Of a stretch of 64,000 bases of DNA, positions 1 to 11,060 are shown piece after piece (the first letter of the stretch is position 1; every line of letters starts with the position of its first letter). Source of the DNA: Cryptomeria japonica (taxonomy: Eukaryota > Streptophyta > Pinopsida > Cupressales > Cupressaceae); assembly GCF_030272615.1 (NCBI RefSeq), contig NC_081412.1, positions 479,928,657-479,992,656 of the forward strand, given 5' to 3'. A model generated the notes under the pieces. That model did not search any database, was not told the origin of the DNA, and saw nothing but the letters and a program-made list of their open reading frames with translations. A program made the position numbers and the translations under genes.

Positions 1-843
1 ACTAGAAGGCCCAACACCCTCACCAAAATATGCCATGCTATTGAGCTCTATAGTGTATCCCGCTTTATGGTCCCCAGGGGGAAGATCATCTCGTATGCCA
101 AGATAGTCAATAAAAGCTTCATCATTTTGGAATGTATCGAACTGTTCAGGTCCTTCATGGTCCCAGTCAATGAGTTGGTGGTGAACAAGGGGAAGGCCTT
201 TGATGTCTTCTAAGTTAGCAGGGCTAAGAGTGAAGATGCAATTATATTCAGGTATGTCGAGGTAGTTATCAAGGTCATCGTTGGCACTCTCCTCATTGGT
301 CTTGATCGTGAACGAATCTAAATTATCATCACTAGTAGCACATTCTGGGACAGGTATTCTCATTCTATGTGATTTCAACCTAGGACCTAGAGGCAAGGAC
401 TATATGGGATCCTTTGGGGTTGTTTCTTGACCAACTTTGAATTTTTCATAAAATTCCTCTTCTTCTGTGGGTTCATCTGGCTCTCTTAATGTCTCAGTGA
501 GCTCGTAGTCACTGACGGATTTGTCTAAACCCCATTCCCATTTGTTGGAGTCTGTGGAATAGCGATTCTCTTGTTGAATTTTGGCAGCTTTGATTTGCAA
601 TGCTTCTTCTGTCCTTTGAGTGTGGACCTTGGAAGTCACGAAACCAAGTCCCTTTAAGTGTTCCTTTTTGAATGTCAATTCAGGTTGTAAAGGTTCAATG
701 ACGCCTTCCTTTCTTAAGCCAAGAGAGCTTTTGCCATCATACCCAAATTTTTGTAGGATCTTGAACCCTTTGCCATACTTTTCACATGGTATGCTGATGT
801 GATCTTGTGTATCATTTTCAAGGTCTTTGTAAAGCATTTTTTA
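1..843 (-). pseudogene. G-patch module and acidic linker of element A pol (partial)
   Basis: Same frame as the protease. From 837 down it reads YGKGFKILQKFGYDGKSS, LGLRKEGVIEPLQPE and HLKGLGF, which matches the G-patch layout (a glycine-rich K.G...G.GLG..G...P pattern) known in RNA-processing proteins and, after the protease, in betaretroviruses. After a TAG at 400-402 the frame continues into an acidic stretch (SDDNLDSFTIKTNEESANDD) and LPPGDHKAGYTIELNSMAYF before the left edge; reverse transcriptase would be expected next. Function in the element is unknown; binding to the element RNA or RT is an inference from betaretroviral G-patches. Match judged by eye. Confidence 0.6.
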
Positions 844-1740
844 TAAGTCTTCCACTTCCAGTTCACCCCATCTTTGAAAGATAGTAGGGTCGCATTTGAG
901 TATAATGATAGATACCTGCTTATTAGGATGTGGTCTTCCATATTCTTTTGGTGAACTCATGACTTGTTGTAAGTACATGATTTGATTCAAAGTGTATTCA
1001 CCCATGCCCTTGTCTTGGAATTTTCATTTAAGCTCACCTTGTTTTGATGTCAAAGGTTTTAATGACTCAGGATCAATGTACGCAGAAGAAGGAACAGCTT
1101 CGCGATTATTGGGAATGATCATCTTAGTTTTTGGTCTCAAGTTATTGCAATATATGAATGGATTAGGATCTCCATTAACCATTATTTCAACTCCATTGTG
1201 AGGAAACTTAATGCATTGGTGATATGTAGATGGGACTGCCCTCATTTCATGAATCCAAGGATGTCCTAGTAATATATTGTATGTGAGATCTAGGTCTAGG
1301 ACTTGACAGACCACATCCTTTGTAATTAGCCCAACTCTGAGAGGTAAGGTGACTGTGCCCTTGGATGAACGCTCTTCGTCATCATATGCCTTGATGGTAA
1401 TTTTGTTTGTAGAATTCACAACTTTATCAGAATATCCCAATTGTTTAATAGTGCTCAATGTACAAATGTTTAGACCTGCTCCTCCATCTATCAGGACTCG
1501 TTTTATTCGATGTTTGTGTATGAAGGCTTCAATGTGCAAAGGTGCATTATGTGGCTGACTTACGGAGGCATCGCTAGCTTCTGTGAATGTAATGGAGTGT
1601 GGAATGGAAAGGTATCCCACCATGGCTTGAAAATGGTCCACGTTAAAATAAGTAGGAATAGTAGTGTCTCTCAAGATTTTATCAAGAATGGCTTTATGTG
1701 CGGGGGATATGCATAAGAGCTTAAGGATGGAGATGAGCGC
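844..1740 (-). pseudogene. Aspartic protease of element A (broken)
   Basis: The protease matures the Gag-Pol polyprotein. In the pol frame the sequence runs through ISPAHKAILDKILRDTTIPT, then VLIDGGAGLNICTLSTI, where the usual active site D-S/T-G is D-G-G, as is common in this plant lineage, then YNILLGHPWIHEMRAVPST, the second conserved protease loop. The frame is continuous with gag except for the one-base loss near 1740, so gag and pol were probably a single frame. An in-frame TGA at 1024-1026 cuts it, and reading beyond it continues without frameshift (MYLQQVMSSPKEYGRPHPN) to the TAA at 841-843. Confidence in the family is high. Confidence 0.85.
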
Positions 1741-4057
1741 GGTGTCTTCCCTAATTGTTCTACAAGGTCATACTCAGGCTTGGTTGATGAGGAAGCGACA
1801 TTTTTAGCTGGACCACCTTGCAAAGTGAATTTACCTCGATGGGTTGTTACATTACATTCAAAGGTAGGTTCGGAAGAAGATCCAATGCCTTTTAGGACAA
1901 TCTTGGGTCTTTGGGTAGAATTTTTAGGTGTTTTGTCCTTGATGATAATGGTAGAGACATAATTGTCCATTGAAATGTGATTGATAGTTGAATCATAGTT
2001 ATAAGATGCTCTTGTATAGTTGGTTTGGTCATCTGTGGCTTTAGACTTTCCCTTGTCATGCTTTGGGAATGGTTCCTTAAACATTTCATGTTCTTGGTTG
2101 GATGAATGCCCTTCAATCTCAATGTCACCTCTATCAATAAGATCTTGTATGATGTTCTTCAGTCGATGGCAATTTCCTGTTTTATGTCCCTTGCTCTTGT
2201 GAAATTCACAATACTCATCATCATTCCACCAATTTGGTTTGACCTTTTGTTCATATGCAGGAAAATCTGGAATTGTGATTATCTTGTTTGCCACCAACTT
2301 TTTGAAAACTGACTCAAGTGGTTCTCCCAATGCAGTGTACTTCCTTCGTGACTTTGAAGTTGTTTGAGTATTCACTTGATTATTTGTAGAGCTTGATCTC
2401 AAAAAAATGATTTTGGGTCGTACTGTATTGGCATCAACAACACCATCATTGACTGTGTTCTTGTTTTTATTCCAAAATCTTGGCTTATCTTTTCCTTTAA
2501 AGTCATCTTTGTTTTCCTTGAATATCTTAATGACTCCTTGTTCAATTAGGACCTTCAATATTGCTAAGCCTTTTTCAATGACGTCCTTGAAGGTGGACAT
2601 ACAAGCTTTTCTTAGGTCATAACCAATGTCTTTGTTAACATTTTGCATGATCATCTCTACCATTTGTTTTTGTGGAATTTCACAGGAGCATCTGCTGGCT
2701 AGATTCCTCCATCTTTGTAAAAATGTTGAAAAAGATTCTCCATCCTTTTGTTTGGTGCTGCACAAAGTAGTAACTGATATGTCTGTCTCTATGTTGTATG
2801 CGAAATGTTGGATAAATGCCTCTGCTAAGTCACCCCATGACTTAATACCAGGTGGAAGTTGAGAGAGCCATTCCATAGCTTGATCACCTAAGATTTGTGG
2901 GAATAATCTCATCAAATATGTCTCTTCTGTTGCTACCTCAATGCAAGCTGTGAAAAACTGTCTTATGTGTGCCTTAGGATCCCCTTTTCCTCTATACTTA
3001 TCAAACTTAGGTGTCACAAAGTGTGTAGGAAAAAGAGGCATTGGAATGCTCTTGTCAAATGGATAAGGACATATGTCTCTCATTGTGTATGTTGGCTTTG
3101 GTGTATTTTTGTCCTCCATTTTCTTTTGTAAGTCCCTGATTTGCTGTTCCAAATTGCTCTTAGGTGGAGACCAACCTCTTGGACCATACCCCATGCTTGA
3201 GGCACCAATTGGAGGAGGAGCATGTTACATATATGGATGATATTGATCATACACATGTTCATATGGAGGAGGTCTATAATGATGCTGCGTATATGGACCA
3301 CTTGGTATAGAGTCATGTTGAGGAACGACATATCTTCTTTGTCCATGCATACCATACTCTATAGGCATGTCATGAGTTTGTTCTAATGTGTTGCCCCCAA
3401 ATTTGACACGGGGTTTCCTTGTGTCCAAATTTTGAGCATGCCTTTGGATATCCAATTGCTTAGGTGGTTGATCCTTAACATTGGTATGTGATTGAGCATA
3501 TTTTTCTGCATAAGACTTCCATAATGGTCTGCGAAGGTGAGTATCATATGCTTGACCATGTGTGTATGGGACCTCTGGTTTTTGAAACAAAGATGATGGT
3601 GATTCAAGAACAAGATGTGGTCCTCTATTGCCTCCACTATTAGGCCTCCTTTGATCCATGTTGGAGTAAGATTGTTGCAAAGGTCGATTTTCCATTATTT
3701 GAGACATGTCAAAATCACGAGGTATCTTGGCTCCACTTTGTGCCATCACTTGTAGAAAGTATTGTCTATCTCTCATTATTTCCTCAACCAATCAATTGAA
3801 ATGGGATTCATAATGGTATCTTCCACTTCTGTTGAATGTACGAAAAAGTTATCCATATTGTCATTATGTGTATCATTGTTGTTTGTAGTGTCCATGTTCT
3901 CAACATTTGGAATGTTTCTATAGGCATCCATGTCAGGTAATGTAGTATGATCAGAATTGAAAAAGATATCATTGTCATACTCATAGACACTCATGTTTAT
4001 GGACTCTTGAGCCTCTTTAGCTTCTCTCCTAGATTTTTGGAAATGGGTTTCAACCAT
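1741..4057 (-). pseudogene. gag: Gag of element A (broken)
   Basis: Gag forms the particle that packages the element RNA. The ATG at 4057 opens a frame starting MVETHFQKSRREAKEAQ with an acidic, Asn/Asp-rich first 90 residues. A frameshift near 3785 moves to a frame rich in Pro, Tyr, His and Gln, a TAA stop sits at 3225-3227, and the same frame then carries the conserved capsid-like region: FDKYRGKGDPKAHIRQF, followed by LMRLFPQILGDQAMEWLSQL and FIQHFAYNIETD. This is the Retrotrans_gag pattern of plant Gypsy elements. A single Cys-His pair near CEFHKSKGHKTGNCHRLK (about 2165-2215) is a CxxH-type knuckle rather than a full CCHC. A one-base deletion near 1740 puts the end of gag out of frame with the protease. 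Confidence 0.85.
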
Positions 4058-6319
4058 GAACTAGGTATTGACCAAGATGTGTGAGACTAGATGAAAATGG
4101 AAAAAGCATGGAAGACCAAGAGTTGGATGGAATGTAAACGAATCTAAGGTTTACTTGCAATGTCCAAAGTGTAAGACCAAGTATGTATGTAGTAGAGTAG
4201 GTGTGGCTTCCAAAGAGATGATAGTTTCTCTTGACAAGGTAAGTTGACCTTGACTCTAAGTAAGACCAAATGAGACCCAAAGGTGAGAGACCTTGATGAG
4301 GGACCACTTAGCAAAATGTTGTTGTATGTAATGTGTTGACAAAGTATGATGAGGACATGCAAGTGACCTTTTGACTCAAGTTTAGACAAATGTGAATGTA
4401 ATGCAAGATGTAAAGAAATGATGGACTTTGTAAGACCCAAAGACAGGTTGAATGCTAGATGAAACCCCAGAGAGATAACCTAGGAAGCTCAATAAGTCTG
4501 AAACTGACTGTTCTTGTTTGCTGAATTATAAAAGTTTTCAATCCTGAACACAGATGTGCTTGTATACTTCACAGACATGCTTAAAGGACATAGACGCTAT
4601 TCTGTCAGACATAGACATGCTTAAATGACACAGACGTGGTCCTGCCAGACACAGACGCATTTCTGAGATGTTGCAATGTTGCTCAAAAGACACAGACGCA
4701 TTTCTGCCCTTCACGGACTTGTTTAGATGACACATACACGAATCTGTCAGACACAGACGCATTTCTGCAAACTTTGTGCAATTTTTCCAATCTGTGAAGT
4801 TGCTTGTTGTGACCAAATCTGAATGTTTGACTGTTTTTCATGACAAGAGGACACAGTGTTGATGAGGACTCAATGTTTGCAAGTGTTTAGATTCCAAAAT
4901 GACTCAAAGACAAGTGTGTTTTTTGATGTAAAATTGTTTTGCATACACTTGAAGACACAAAAGACACAATGTTTTTGATCTTTGGTCTTGAATGTTTGAT
5001 TGTTCAAAATAAGTCAAGAACAATTCTTATGGTTGGCCAAGACAATAATTGTTGATTCCACATGGAGTTCCCCCGAGGCTACGCTATTCAGAGTGGATAC
5101 TTAGATGCTTGACCCCACTGGCTCCACCCTCGGCACTCACTTCTTGGGGCAGCCAAGCATCAGTCCCCATGAAAACTCCTCGTGGCAAACTTCGTATCTC
5201 TACTAAGAACCATATGTGTGTGGGCCGCTACCAGAGGTCCGACCTCCTGCCCCAGCAACTAGAAGGATTTTGGCTTCTAAAACAAAAAGGTGCTAGTAAG
5301 GGCATTCGCTCGTGTGGCCATACATGCGACACTTTCAACTCTATAAATATAGAAGGCTCCCAGCTGGTAGGGGGTACGCCCTACAAATGATCAAATAAAT
5401 TTGATCAAACGGGTTTATGGGGAGACATAGTGTCGGTATGAACTAATCAACACATGTTATCCATAGTTTTCACCATGAATATAGTTATTTATAGTGATTT
5501 GGAAGAAGATGGCTTTTTTTTTGCTACCACTTGGGTCATTCTCTCCTCACTAGTAGTCTTAATGACCACACGGGGAGATAGGCCCTCTAAAGATTAAACA
5601 AAAAGAGCCTATTGCTCAAGACACAAAAGACAATGATTCAATTTTAGTGCACCAATTGAAGTGTTTGCTAATCTATGACAATAAGGCACACAATAAATAT
5701 CAAAAACCCTTGCCAAGGTCCTACAACAAAGATCTATTAGTAGTTTGGATTGTTTGAAATAATCACCCCTTCCTACAAGCACACAAGTTAGGTAAATTTA
5801 AAATCCAAAAGACTTTATGAAATAGGGGCCTTCAACAAAATGATTTTGCTTTCAAGACAAGTTGCACCAATTTCGTTAGCTAGATCTGAAAATGTTAGCT
5901 CAAAATAAACCAGATCTGAAATCCGAATGACGAAAAACTGAATCAATGAAATCAAAAATGCAACAACCGAACACAAATGCAATTGTCATAGACACAGACG
6001 CTACGAGAACACACAGACGTGCCTAGATCTGACACAAACGTGGCTCCCGAGCGTAGACGCATTTCCCTAACGCAGATGCGCTTGAAGACCTCACCGATGT
6101 GACTACGAAACACAAACACATTTTTCAAAATATGCAAAAAAAATAAAATATTGTCGAAGATGCAGACGCGATTCCGGATGTCATAGACGCGGCAGAAAAT
6201 CAAAAACGCGATTCGAAAGTGCACAGACGTGAAAATATCAAAATGTTGTCAGAAATGTGAGATCTACAACTTCAAAACAAAATCTGCAACAAAAGATGTT
6301 AAATGCAAAAGGGACAAGC
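4058..6319 (-). other. Leader of element A with two clusters of a GCGTCTGTG-type motif
   Basis: No credible protein frame. Two clusters of short irregular repeats, read on the plus strand as CACAGACGCATTTCTG and variants, occur at about 4548-4765 and 5985-6232, with about a dozen copies spaced 15-60 bases apart. The segment between them (about 5040-5400) is richer in GC and holds a chance open frame on the other strand. Gag starts just after the second cluster. Long untranslated leaders are normal in large plant Gypsy elements; the motif clusters are the unusual part. Confidence 0.6.
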
Positions 6320-6337
6320 GTCCCACCGAGCGTGCCA
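6320..6337 (-). other. Primer-binding site of element A
   Basis: TGGCACGCTCGGTGGGAC on the minus strand, three bases inside the LTR end. It begins with TGG as needed to pair with a tRNA CCA tail. It is not the initiator-Met site that elements B, C and D use; I could not name the tRNA. Confidence 0.7.
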
Positions 6338-6340
6338 AAA

Positions 6341-7138
6341 TGTATACGATGAAAATGGATCACAACAACATTGAAAGACTAAATGAATTCAACCACAAAA
6401 CCCTAGCCTAACAACAACAAAGATCCACCATAACATATGAAGATTACCTAAGACAATGCAAATCAAATGAAATCACAAAGATTATACCATCATATGTCCA
6501 ATAGGGTTTGGATCTCCATTCTTCCTATCTCCATTGATCTTGCTTGATATATTTGCTCTTAGATTTTATATGTGCACAAGAGCTCAACAAAGAATGGAAA
6601 TGTGGTTGCAAGTAGGATCACATATGAAAGTGCAAAAGCATAGTGTAGTCGAGTCGTAAGTGGGGTTGAATGCATAGTGAGGGTTTGATAATGAAGGAAG
6701 CATCTCCTTATATAGAAGACACTATAAAAAATGGAGGGATAAGATTGAGAGGTGTAAGAGATAAATGGTCGGCTATGATTAGAGGGTAGGTAAAGAAAAT
6801 AATAGAATAATGAAAGGGTAGGTAGTGTATGAATTAAGAGATGAATGACATGTGTCATGGGTAGAAAAGGCTAATGAATTAATTAAATAAATAAAGATTT
6901 ATTTAATTAATAGAAGAAGTGGGATCAATTAAATAAATAAGATTATTTATTTAATTTAGGGAAAAGGATAATTTAAATAAATAAATTTATTTATTTAAAT
7001 GAGAAATAAGGTTAGAAGAGGATAAATGAATTAATTAAATAAATAAAGATTTATTTAATTAATAGAAGAATTAGGCTAAAATAATTAAATAAATAAAGAT
7101 ATTTATTTAATTAGACATGACAATTTTAGGTGTCTACA
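6341..7138 (-). repeat. 5' LTR of element A (798 bp)
   Basis: Starts TGTAGACACC at 7138 and ends GTATACA at 6341 on the minus strand, followed after three T by a TGG-starting primer site. The first 260 bp hold five AT-rich palindromes of about 30 bp. The far end joins sequence that is continuous in the 3' LTR of element B, which fixes the outer border. Confidence 0.85.
6879..7113 (-). repeat. Five AT-rich palindromes near the LTR start of element A
   Basis: Palindromes lie at 6879-6910, 6927-6957, 6971-7000, 7031-7062 and 7082-7113. Each is built of TTAATTAAATAAATAAA facing its reverse complement. The one at 6971-7000 is a perfect 30-bp palindrome. They could form cruciforms or hairpins in RNA; any function is unknown. 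Confidence 0.85.
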
Positions 7139-9646
7139 GTTGTTATTGATGTTTTTGTTGAATTCATAACAAATGTGTGCATATTGGAAGGAAATGGTTC
7201 AATTTTCTATTTGTTGTTTGTTATTCATTCTTGCAAAATCCAATTCTTGGGTTATCTCTTCTATTTGGTATAGAAAGAATTAGATTTAGTTTTCTGTGTG
7301 TTTACTAGTTTCTATTTGCCCAAGATTTGGGGTTATGTTGGCAAAATTGTTATAATTGCCTCTTGCATGATGCAAGGATTCTTCCTTTGTGAGAAGAAGT
7401 GTAGATATTGATCAACCCCTCTTGTATTTTAAAAATGTTTCTAAGTTTGCCCAAGATCTTTATGTATTTGGGGCTTTTGTGTTGAATTAGTTTCAAATTT
7501 TCCTTATCAAAAGATTTCATGCCAAAATTTGATTATGTTGTTACTGGGTCTTTTTACCCGTAGATTGTTCTGGGAATGTTTTGTTTTTAAAATCTTATTC
7601 AAAAAAAAAAAATCAAATATAAAATTATTTTAACCATGCCCACATGGCAGGCTAATTCCACCACGTGGGATGGTAGTGTTTTGCTACCGCGGTAGCAGCA
7701 CTACCAGTCAGTAGCGACTGCTACGTGGGTAGCAGCACTACCAGTCAGTAGTGGCTGCTACCGGCAAGTAGTGTCTGCTGCTTCCGGCAGTAGCACTACC
7801 GTGGGTAGGGCCTTACCCACCGCGTGCCCTTTACCCTTCGCGGTGCATTTTTAATGTGTCGTTAATTTTTATTAAGTGCAATGAAATTTAAAAGTGAGTT
7901 TTATGGTGGTTATAAGTTAATTTCTATATGTTGGTTTCAATATTAATTTGTTAGATTTATATATATATATATAGTATTATTTATTATAAATCAAGGCTTG
8001 GATTTTTATTCAAATTGGTAAATTTGGATTTAATTTTGGAAATAGATAATATGTTTTAATTTACTTCATATTTTTATTTGGTTAAATATTTAATATGGAT
8101 TTTATTACTTGTTGGAATATTGAATTGGAAACTATATAGAAATAAATGATGCTTTAAATGTAGGGTGTTTTTATTTAATTTTCAATCAATGAAATTGCAA
8201 GTGTTTATGATGTTGATTTTCTCAAAGATTGTCTGAGTGTGGATTTAGTGAAATTAGCTTTCCTTGCAAAGAGTATTATTTGTGGATAATTCTTGTCTTT
8301 GATTCAGTCGTCCTGTTGCGGTGTTTTTGGTATCTTTTGACCAAGTGATGTATGATGACCTCGTTGTCTTAACCATGTAGTGTTTTTCCTTATGGTTAAC
8401 CAAGATTTAGTATGTCCTTATTCTGGCCACTTGTATTTGGATAGTGGTGTTATGGCTATCTGCTTCGCCATAGGTTCCTCATGGAGTGACTATGTTTATT
8501 TAGTGTCCTATGAGAGAGTGGCTTTCGAGTGGGGGTTGCGCCCGAAGTGGATGGTAGGATAACCCCTCGATAGTTAGATAATAAGTGCTAACCTAGTAAT
8601 TGATTAGGGGGTGGGTAGTTTATAACATTAGATAAGATATTGTACCCCGTGCATGGTTGAGTGCTCGTAAAGGCTCAAGATGTAGTGGGAAGGCCTGGAA
8701 TGGAAAACCAACCACCTTGTCCTCACGAAGGGTTGGTAGGGTCCGCATGAGACTTAGATGAAGCTGGAGGTTCGGGAAAGGTTACCAGGATAACCCAAGA
8801 TGGGGGTCGGGACCTATGGAGGCCTACCTAGGGTAACCATCATAAGCTATACGATGACACTCTCTCTTTAGGGTCACTAGTGTATTGTGATGTCAAGTCA
8901 CTTGAGTATTGTGATGTTGAGTCACCTAAAATTTTGTGGAGTCATATTGTACTATCATGGAGTCATTTTGTTCTGTCGTCCATGTCATGCTTATGCTTTC
9001 TTGAGGGTCCTTTGCTATCTCCTAGCACAGTGGGGTGATTCCAGATTGGGATCACATGGTCGGGTGGTAGTGCCACTTCCCATCGGATGTTCTTGTTCAT
9101 ACCTTCGTGCGAGGATTGGCCTCACATGTGTTCCTGTGGTTCATGACTCATGCTCTATCTCATGTTGGAGAGTATTGTTCTTTGGAGACCTATGTGGTCA
9201 AGTGTATCAATGAATTTATGTAACCTTGTAATTTGCTAAAGTTGTAATCTTTATATGTATTATTAAAAGCCATGTATTTTATGGTCAATGTAATCCTAAG
9301 TTTTGGATGTTATTTATAAGCTTTCTCTATGATTAGTGTAAATGATTTATTGAGGAGAAATTATATTGTATCCTTTCAATCTTGAAATGGAGTAATCTAT
9401 TATTGCATATGGTTTATTATTTTCAATGAGTAATGATGGTTAATTGGATTAATCATAATTGTATAATTTAACCTTTAGTTTTATTCTTCATTGGTAGCCC
9501 TTTAGGAATTCTAGTGTAAGTCTTCCGCTTGTGTTATTATTGTGCAAGGTAGTAATTTAATGCACTTAATGTAAATTATACTTTAAAAAAAAAAAAAATC
9601 ACCCTTGTTGTTGGTTTTCCTTTGGGATTCTTGGCGGGGTATTACA
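7139..9646 (+). repeat. 5' LTR of element B, last 2508 bp
   Basis: Aligns from end to end with 15854-18393, ending GGGGTATTACA just before the primer site. The first 1.34 kb of this LTR is missing because element A inserted at this point. Differences from the 3' LTR are scattered substitutions plus changes in A/T runs (A-run near 7602 versus a TA repeat at 16317). Confidence 0.9.
7655..7860 (+). repeat. GC-rich inverted-repeat cluster and G-box in the 5' LTR of element B
   Basis: CCACGTGG (7661-7668 region) is a perfect G-box palindrome. It is followed by GCTACCGCGGTAGC, a perfect 14-bp palindrome, and then alternating GTAGCAGCACTACC and GGTAGTGGCTGCTA units that pair with each other. The block stands out from AT-rich neighbours. 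A copy is in the 3' LTR. Confidence 0.75.
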
Positions 9647-9648
9647 CT

Positions 9649-9660
9649 TGGTATCAAAGC
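9649..9660 (+). other. Primer-binding site of element B
   Basis: TGGTATCAAAGC two bases after the LTR end; one base off the standard TGGTATCAGAGC that pairs with initiator tRNA-Met. Confidence 0.85.
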
Positions 9661-9799
9661 CCATGTTTCAACACTGGGTACTCTAGGTTTGTAGTGAGCC
9701 CATTCAACTAGACCTTTTGATTAGGTCTTAGTGGTTGTGATTTCCTTGTTTTTATCCTTGCCGTAGATCTAATTTTTTTTCTCTTGTGCAGTGTTAGGT

Positions 9800-11060
9800 C
9801 ATGGCTAGGAGAACCAAGGGTAGTGGCCGTGTTGGTAGCCACAATAGAGGCAGAGATGGGGGACGGAGTTGAGGTTCCCACTACCATAGTCCTTCGCCAC
9901 CACCCACTCATGCAAGTGTGGATTAGGATCGGTCTGTTCATCAAGATGAACAACATTCAGGAGAGCAAGTTCTCGAAAGGGAAGAGTTGTGATAGATGTA
10001 TCAAGAGGTTCTAAGTAGACTAGGCCCCAGACCTGAGGCTGATCAACCCCTCCATACTTAGGTTGAGGAGTCACATCAACATATTCTAGAGGAGAGAGAG
10101 AGAGATCTCCTAGAAGGAGAGAGGTTCCAGTAGATCATGACTCAACTACTTTGGGACACATGAGGGACTTGATGAGGTCCCATCCTTATTTCTTTGATGG
10201 TAAAGGTATCGGTCTCGAGGTAGAGACCTGGCTTATAAGTTTAGATCGGTGTTTTGCCATGTATCCATATGGTAGCAACACCAAGGCGAGATGCGCTATC
10301 ATGCGTCTCGAGGGTTTCGCATCTATCTAGTGGCGGTTAGAGGAGGAGAGGATCAGTGTGAGAATTGACAATGTATCATGGGAGATCTTTCTAGAGAGAT
10401 TCAGGGCATGATTTCTCTCACCCCAGTGGAGGCAGTCATGGGCAGATGAGTTCTATGCTTTGTGCCAGTTTGGTATGACAGTAGATCAATTTGAGTACAA
10501 GTTCTATGAGCTTAAACCGTATGTTGGTATTGGCAATGATGAGGCGATGCTTTTCAGATATTCTTGAGGGGTATAAATGACCACATCAGTGGAGGAGTGA
10601 GAGTGTGTGAGCCTACTTCAATAGAGGTAGTCGTGGCGAAAGCTAGGCTGGTGGAGCAGAATATTGGTCGTGTGCATGGCGGTCAGTCTGGAGTGTAGAT
10701 TGGGAGTGTACCTTTCAGTGGGTATAGAGTGAGAGGGAATTAGTCCTAGACTACTACACCTTTAGGGTTCCTCAAGTACCCACTAAGGGTGGACAACAGC
10801 AGCAGCAACAGCCACCGAGATCGAAACAGTTTCAGGGCCAGCAAGGTGGCATCTCTTAGCATAGGAAGAGAAGGAACTGGCAGAGGAGTAGGAAAAGTTT
10901 TCCAGGGTAGTCCTCTTAGGGTGCATCTCAGGCCCCTAGTAGGGGAATCTTTCAGCAGTCCAGTGGGTCATTTGGGAGTAGAGGACCTGGTAGGGGAGAT
11001 TGCTTCTCCTATGGTCAGTTTGGCCACACAACCACTCAGTTCCCTCAGCATTATCACCAA
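9800..11060 (+). pseudogene. gag: Gag of element B (broken)
   Basis: Starts MARRTKGSGRVGSHNRGRD, then breaks repeatedly by stops and frame changes. The recognisable capsid-like part is at about 10160-10500: MRDLMRSHPYFFDGKGIG, then WLISLDRCFAMYPYGS, AIMRLEGFASI, stop, WR and then DEFYALCQFGMTVDQFEYKF in the neighbouring frame; this is the Retrotrans_gag pattern. A nucleic-acid-binding knuckle follows at about 11000-11040: CFSYGQFGHTTTQFPQ, in which the second and fourth metal ligands of CCHC have become Tyr and Phe. The region between is Gln/Arg-rich. No protein could be made from it. Confidence 0.8.

Larger units (their letters stand above)
1..7138 (-). mobile_element. Element A: Ty3/Gypsy LTR retrotransposon, 3' part beyond the window
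   Basis: Read on the minus strand the order is LTR (7138 to 6341), primer-binding site, a leader of about 2.3 kb, gag, protease, a G-patch module and an acidic linker running off the left edge. RT, RNase H, integrase and the second LTR must lie outside the window. LTR ends are TGTAGACACC and GTATACA, so they form a short TGT/ACA inverted repeat. The sequence at 7139 matches 15854 onward in the 3' LTR of element B, which shows that A jumped into the 5' LTR of B. The expected 5-bp target copy on this side is GTTGT (7139-7143); its partner is off-window. Gag-pol appears to have been one long frame in the ancestor and now has two frameshifts and four in-frame stops, so this copy is dead. Assignment to Gypsy is firm; lineage (Tat/Ogre-like or other) is open without the RT. 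Confidence 0.88.

Noticed and set aside
1730-1750. Programmed gag-pol frameshift in element A
   Set aside because: Restoring one base near 1740 makes gag and pol a single continuous frame, and no slippery sequence is seen. A private deletion fits better.
5049-5390. 113-codon plus-strand open frame
   Set aside because: Lies in the leader of a minus-strand element, has no family motif, and is explained by the higher GC of that stretch.
8380-8562. Small open frame with a similar copy at 17124-17306
   Set aside because: Conservation comes from the two LTRs of element B being copies of each other. Differences do not favour silent changes by eye.
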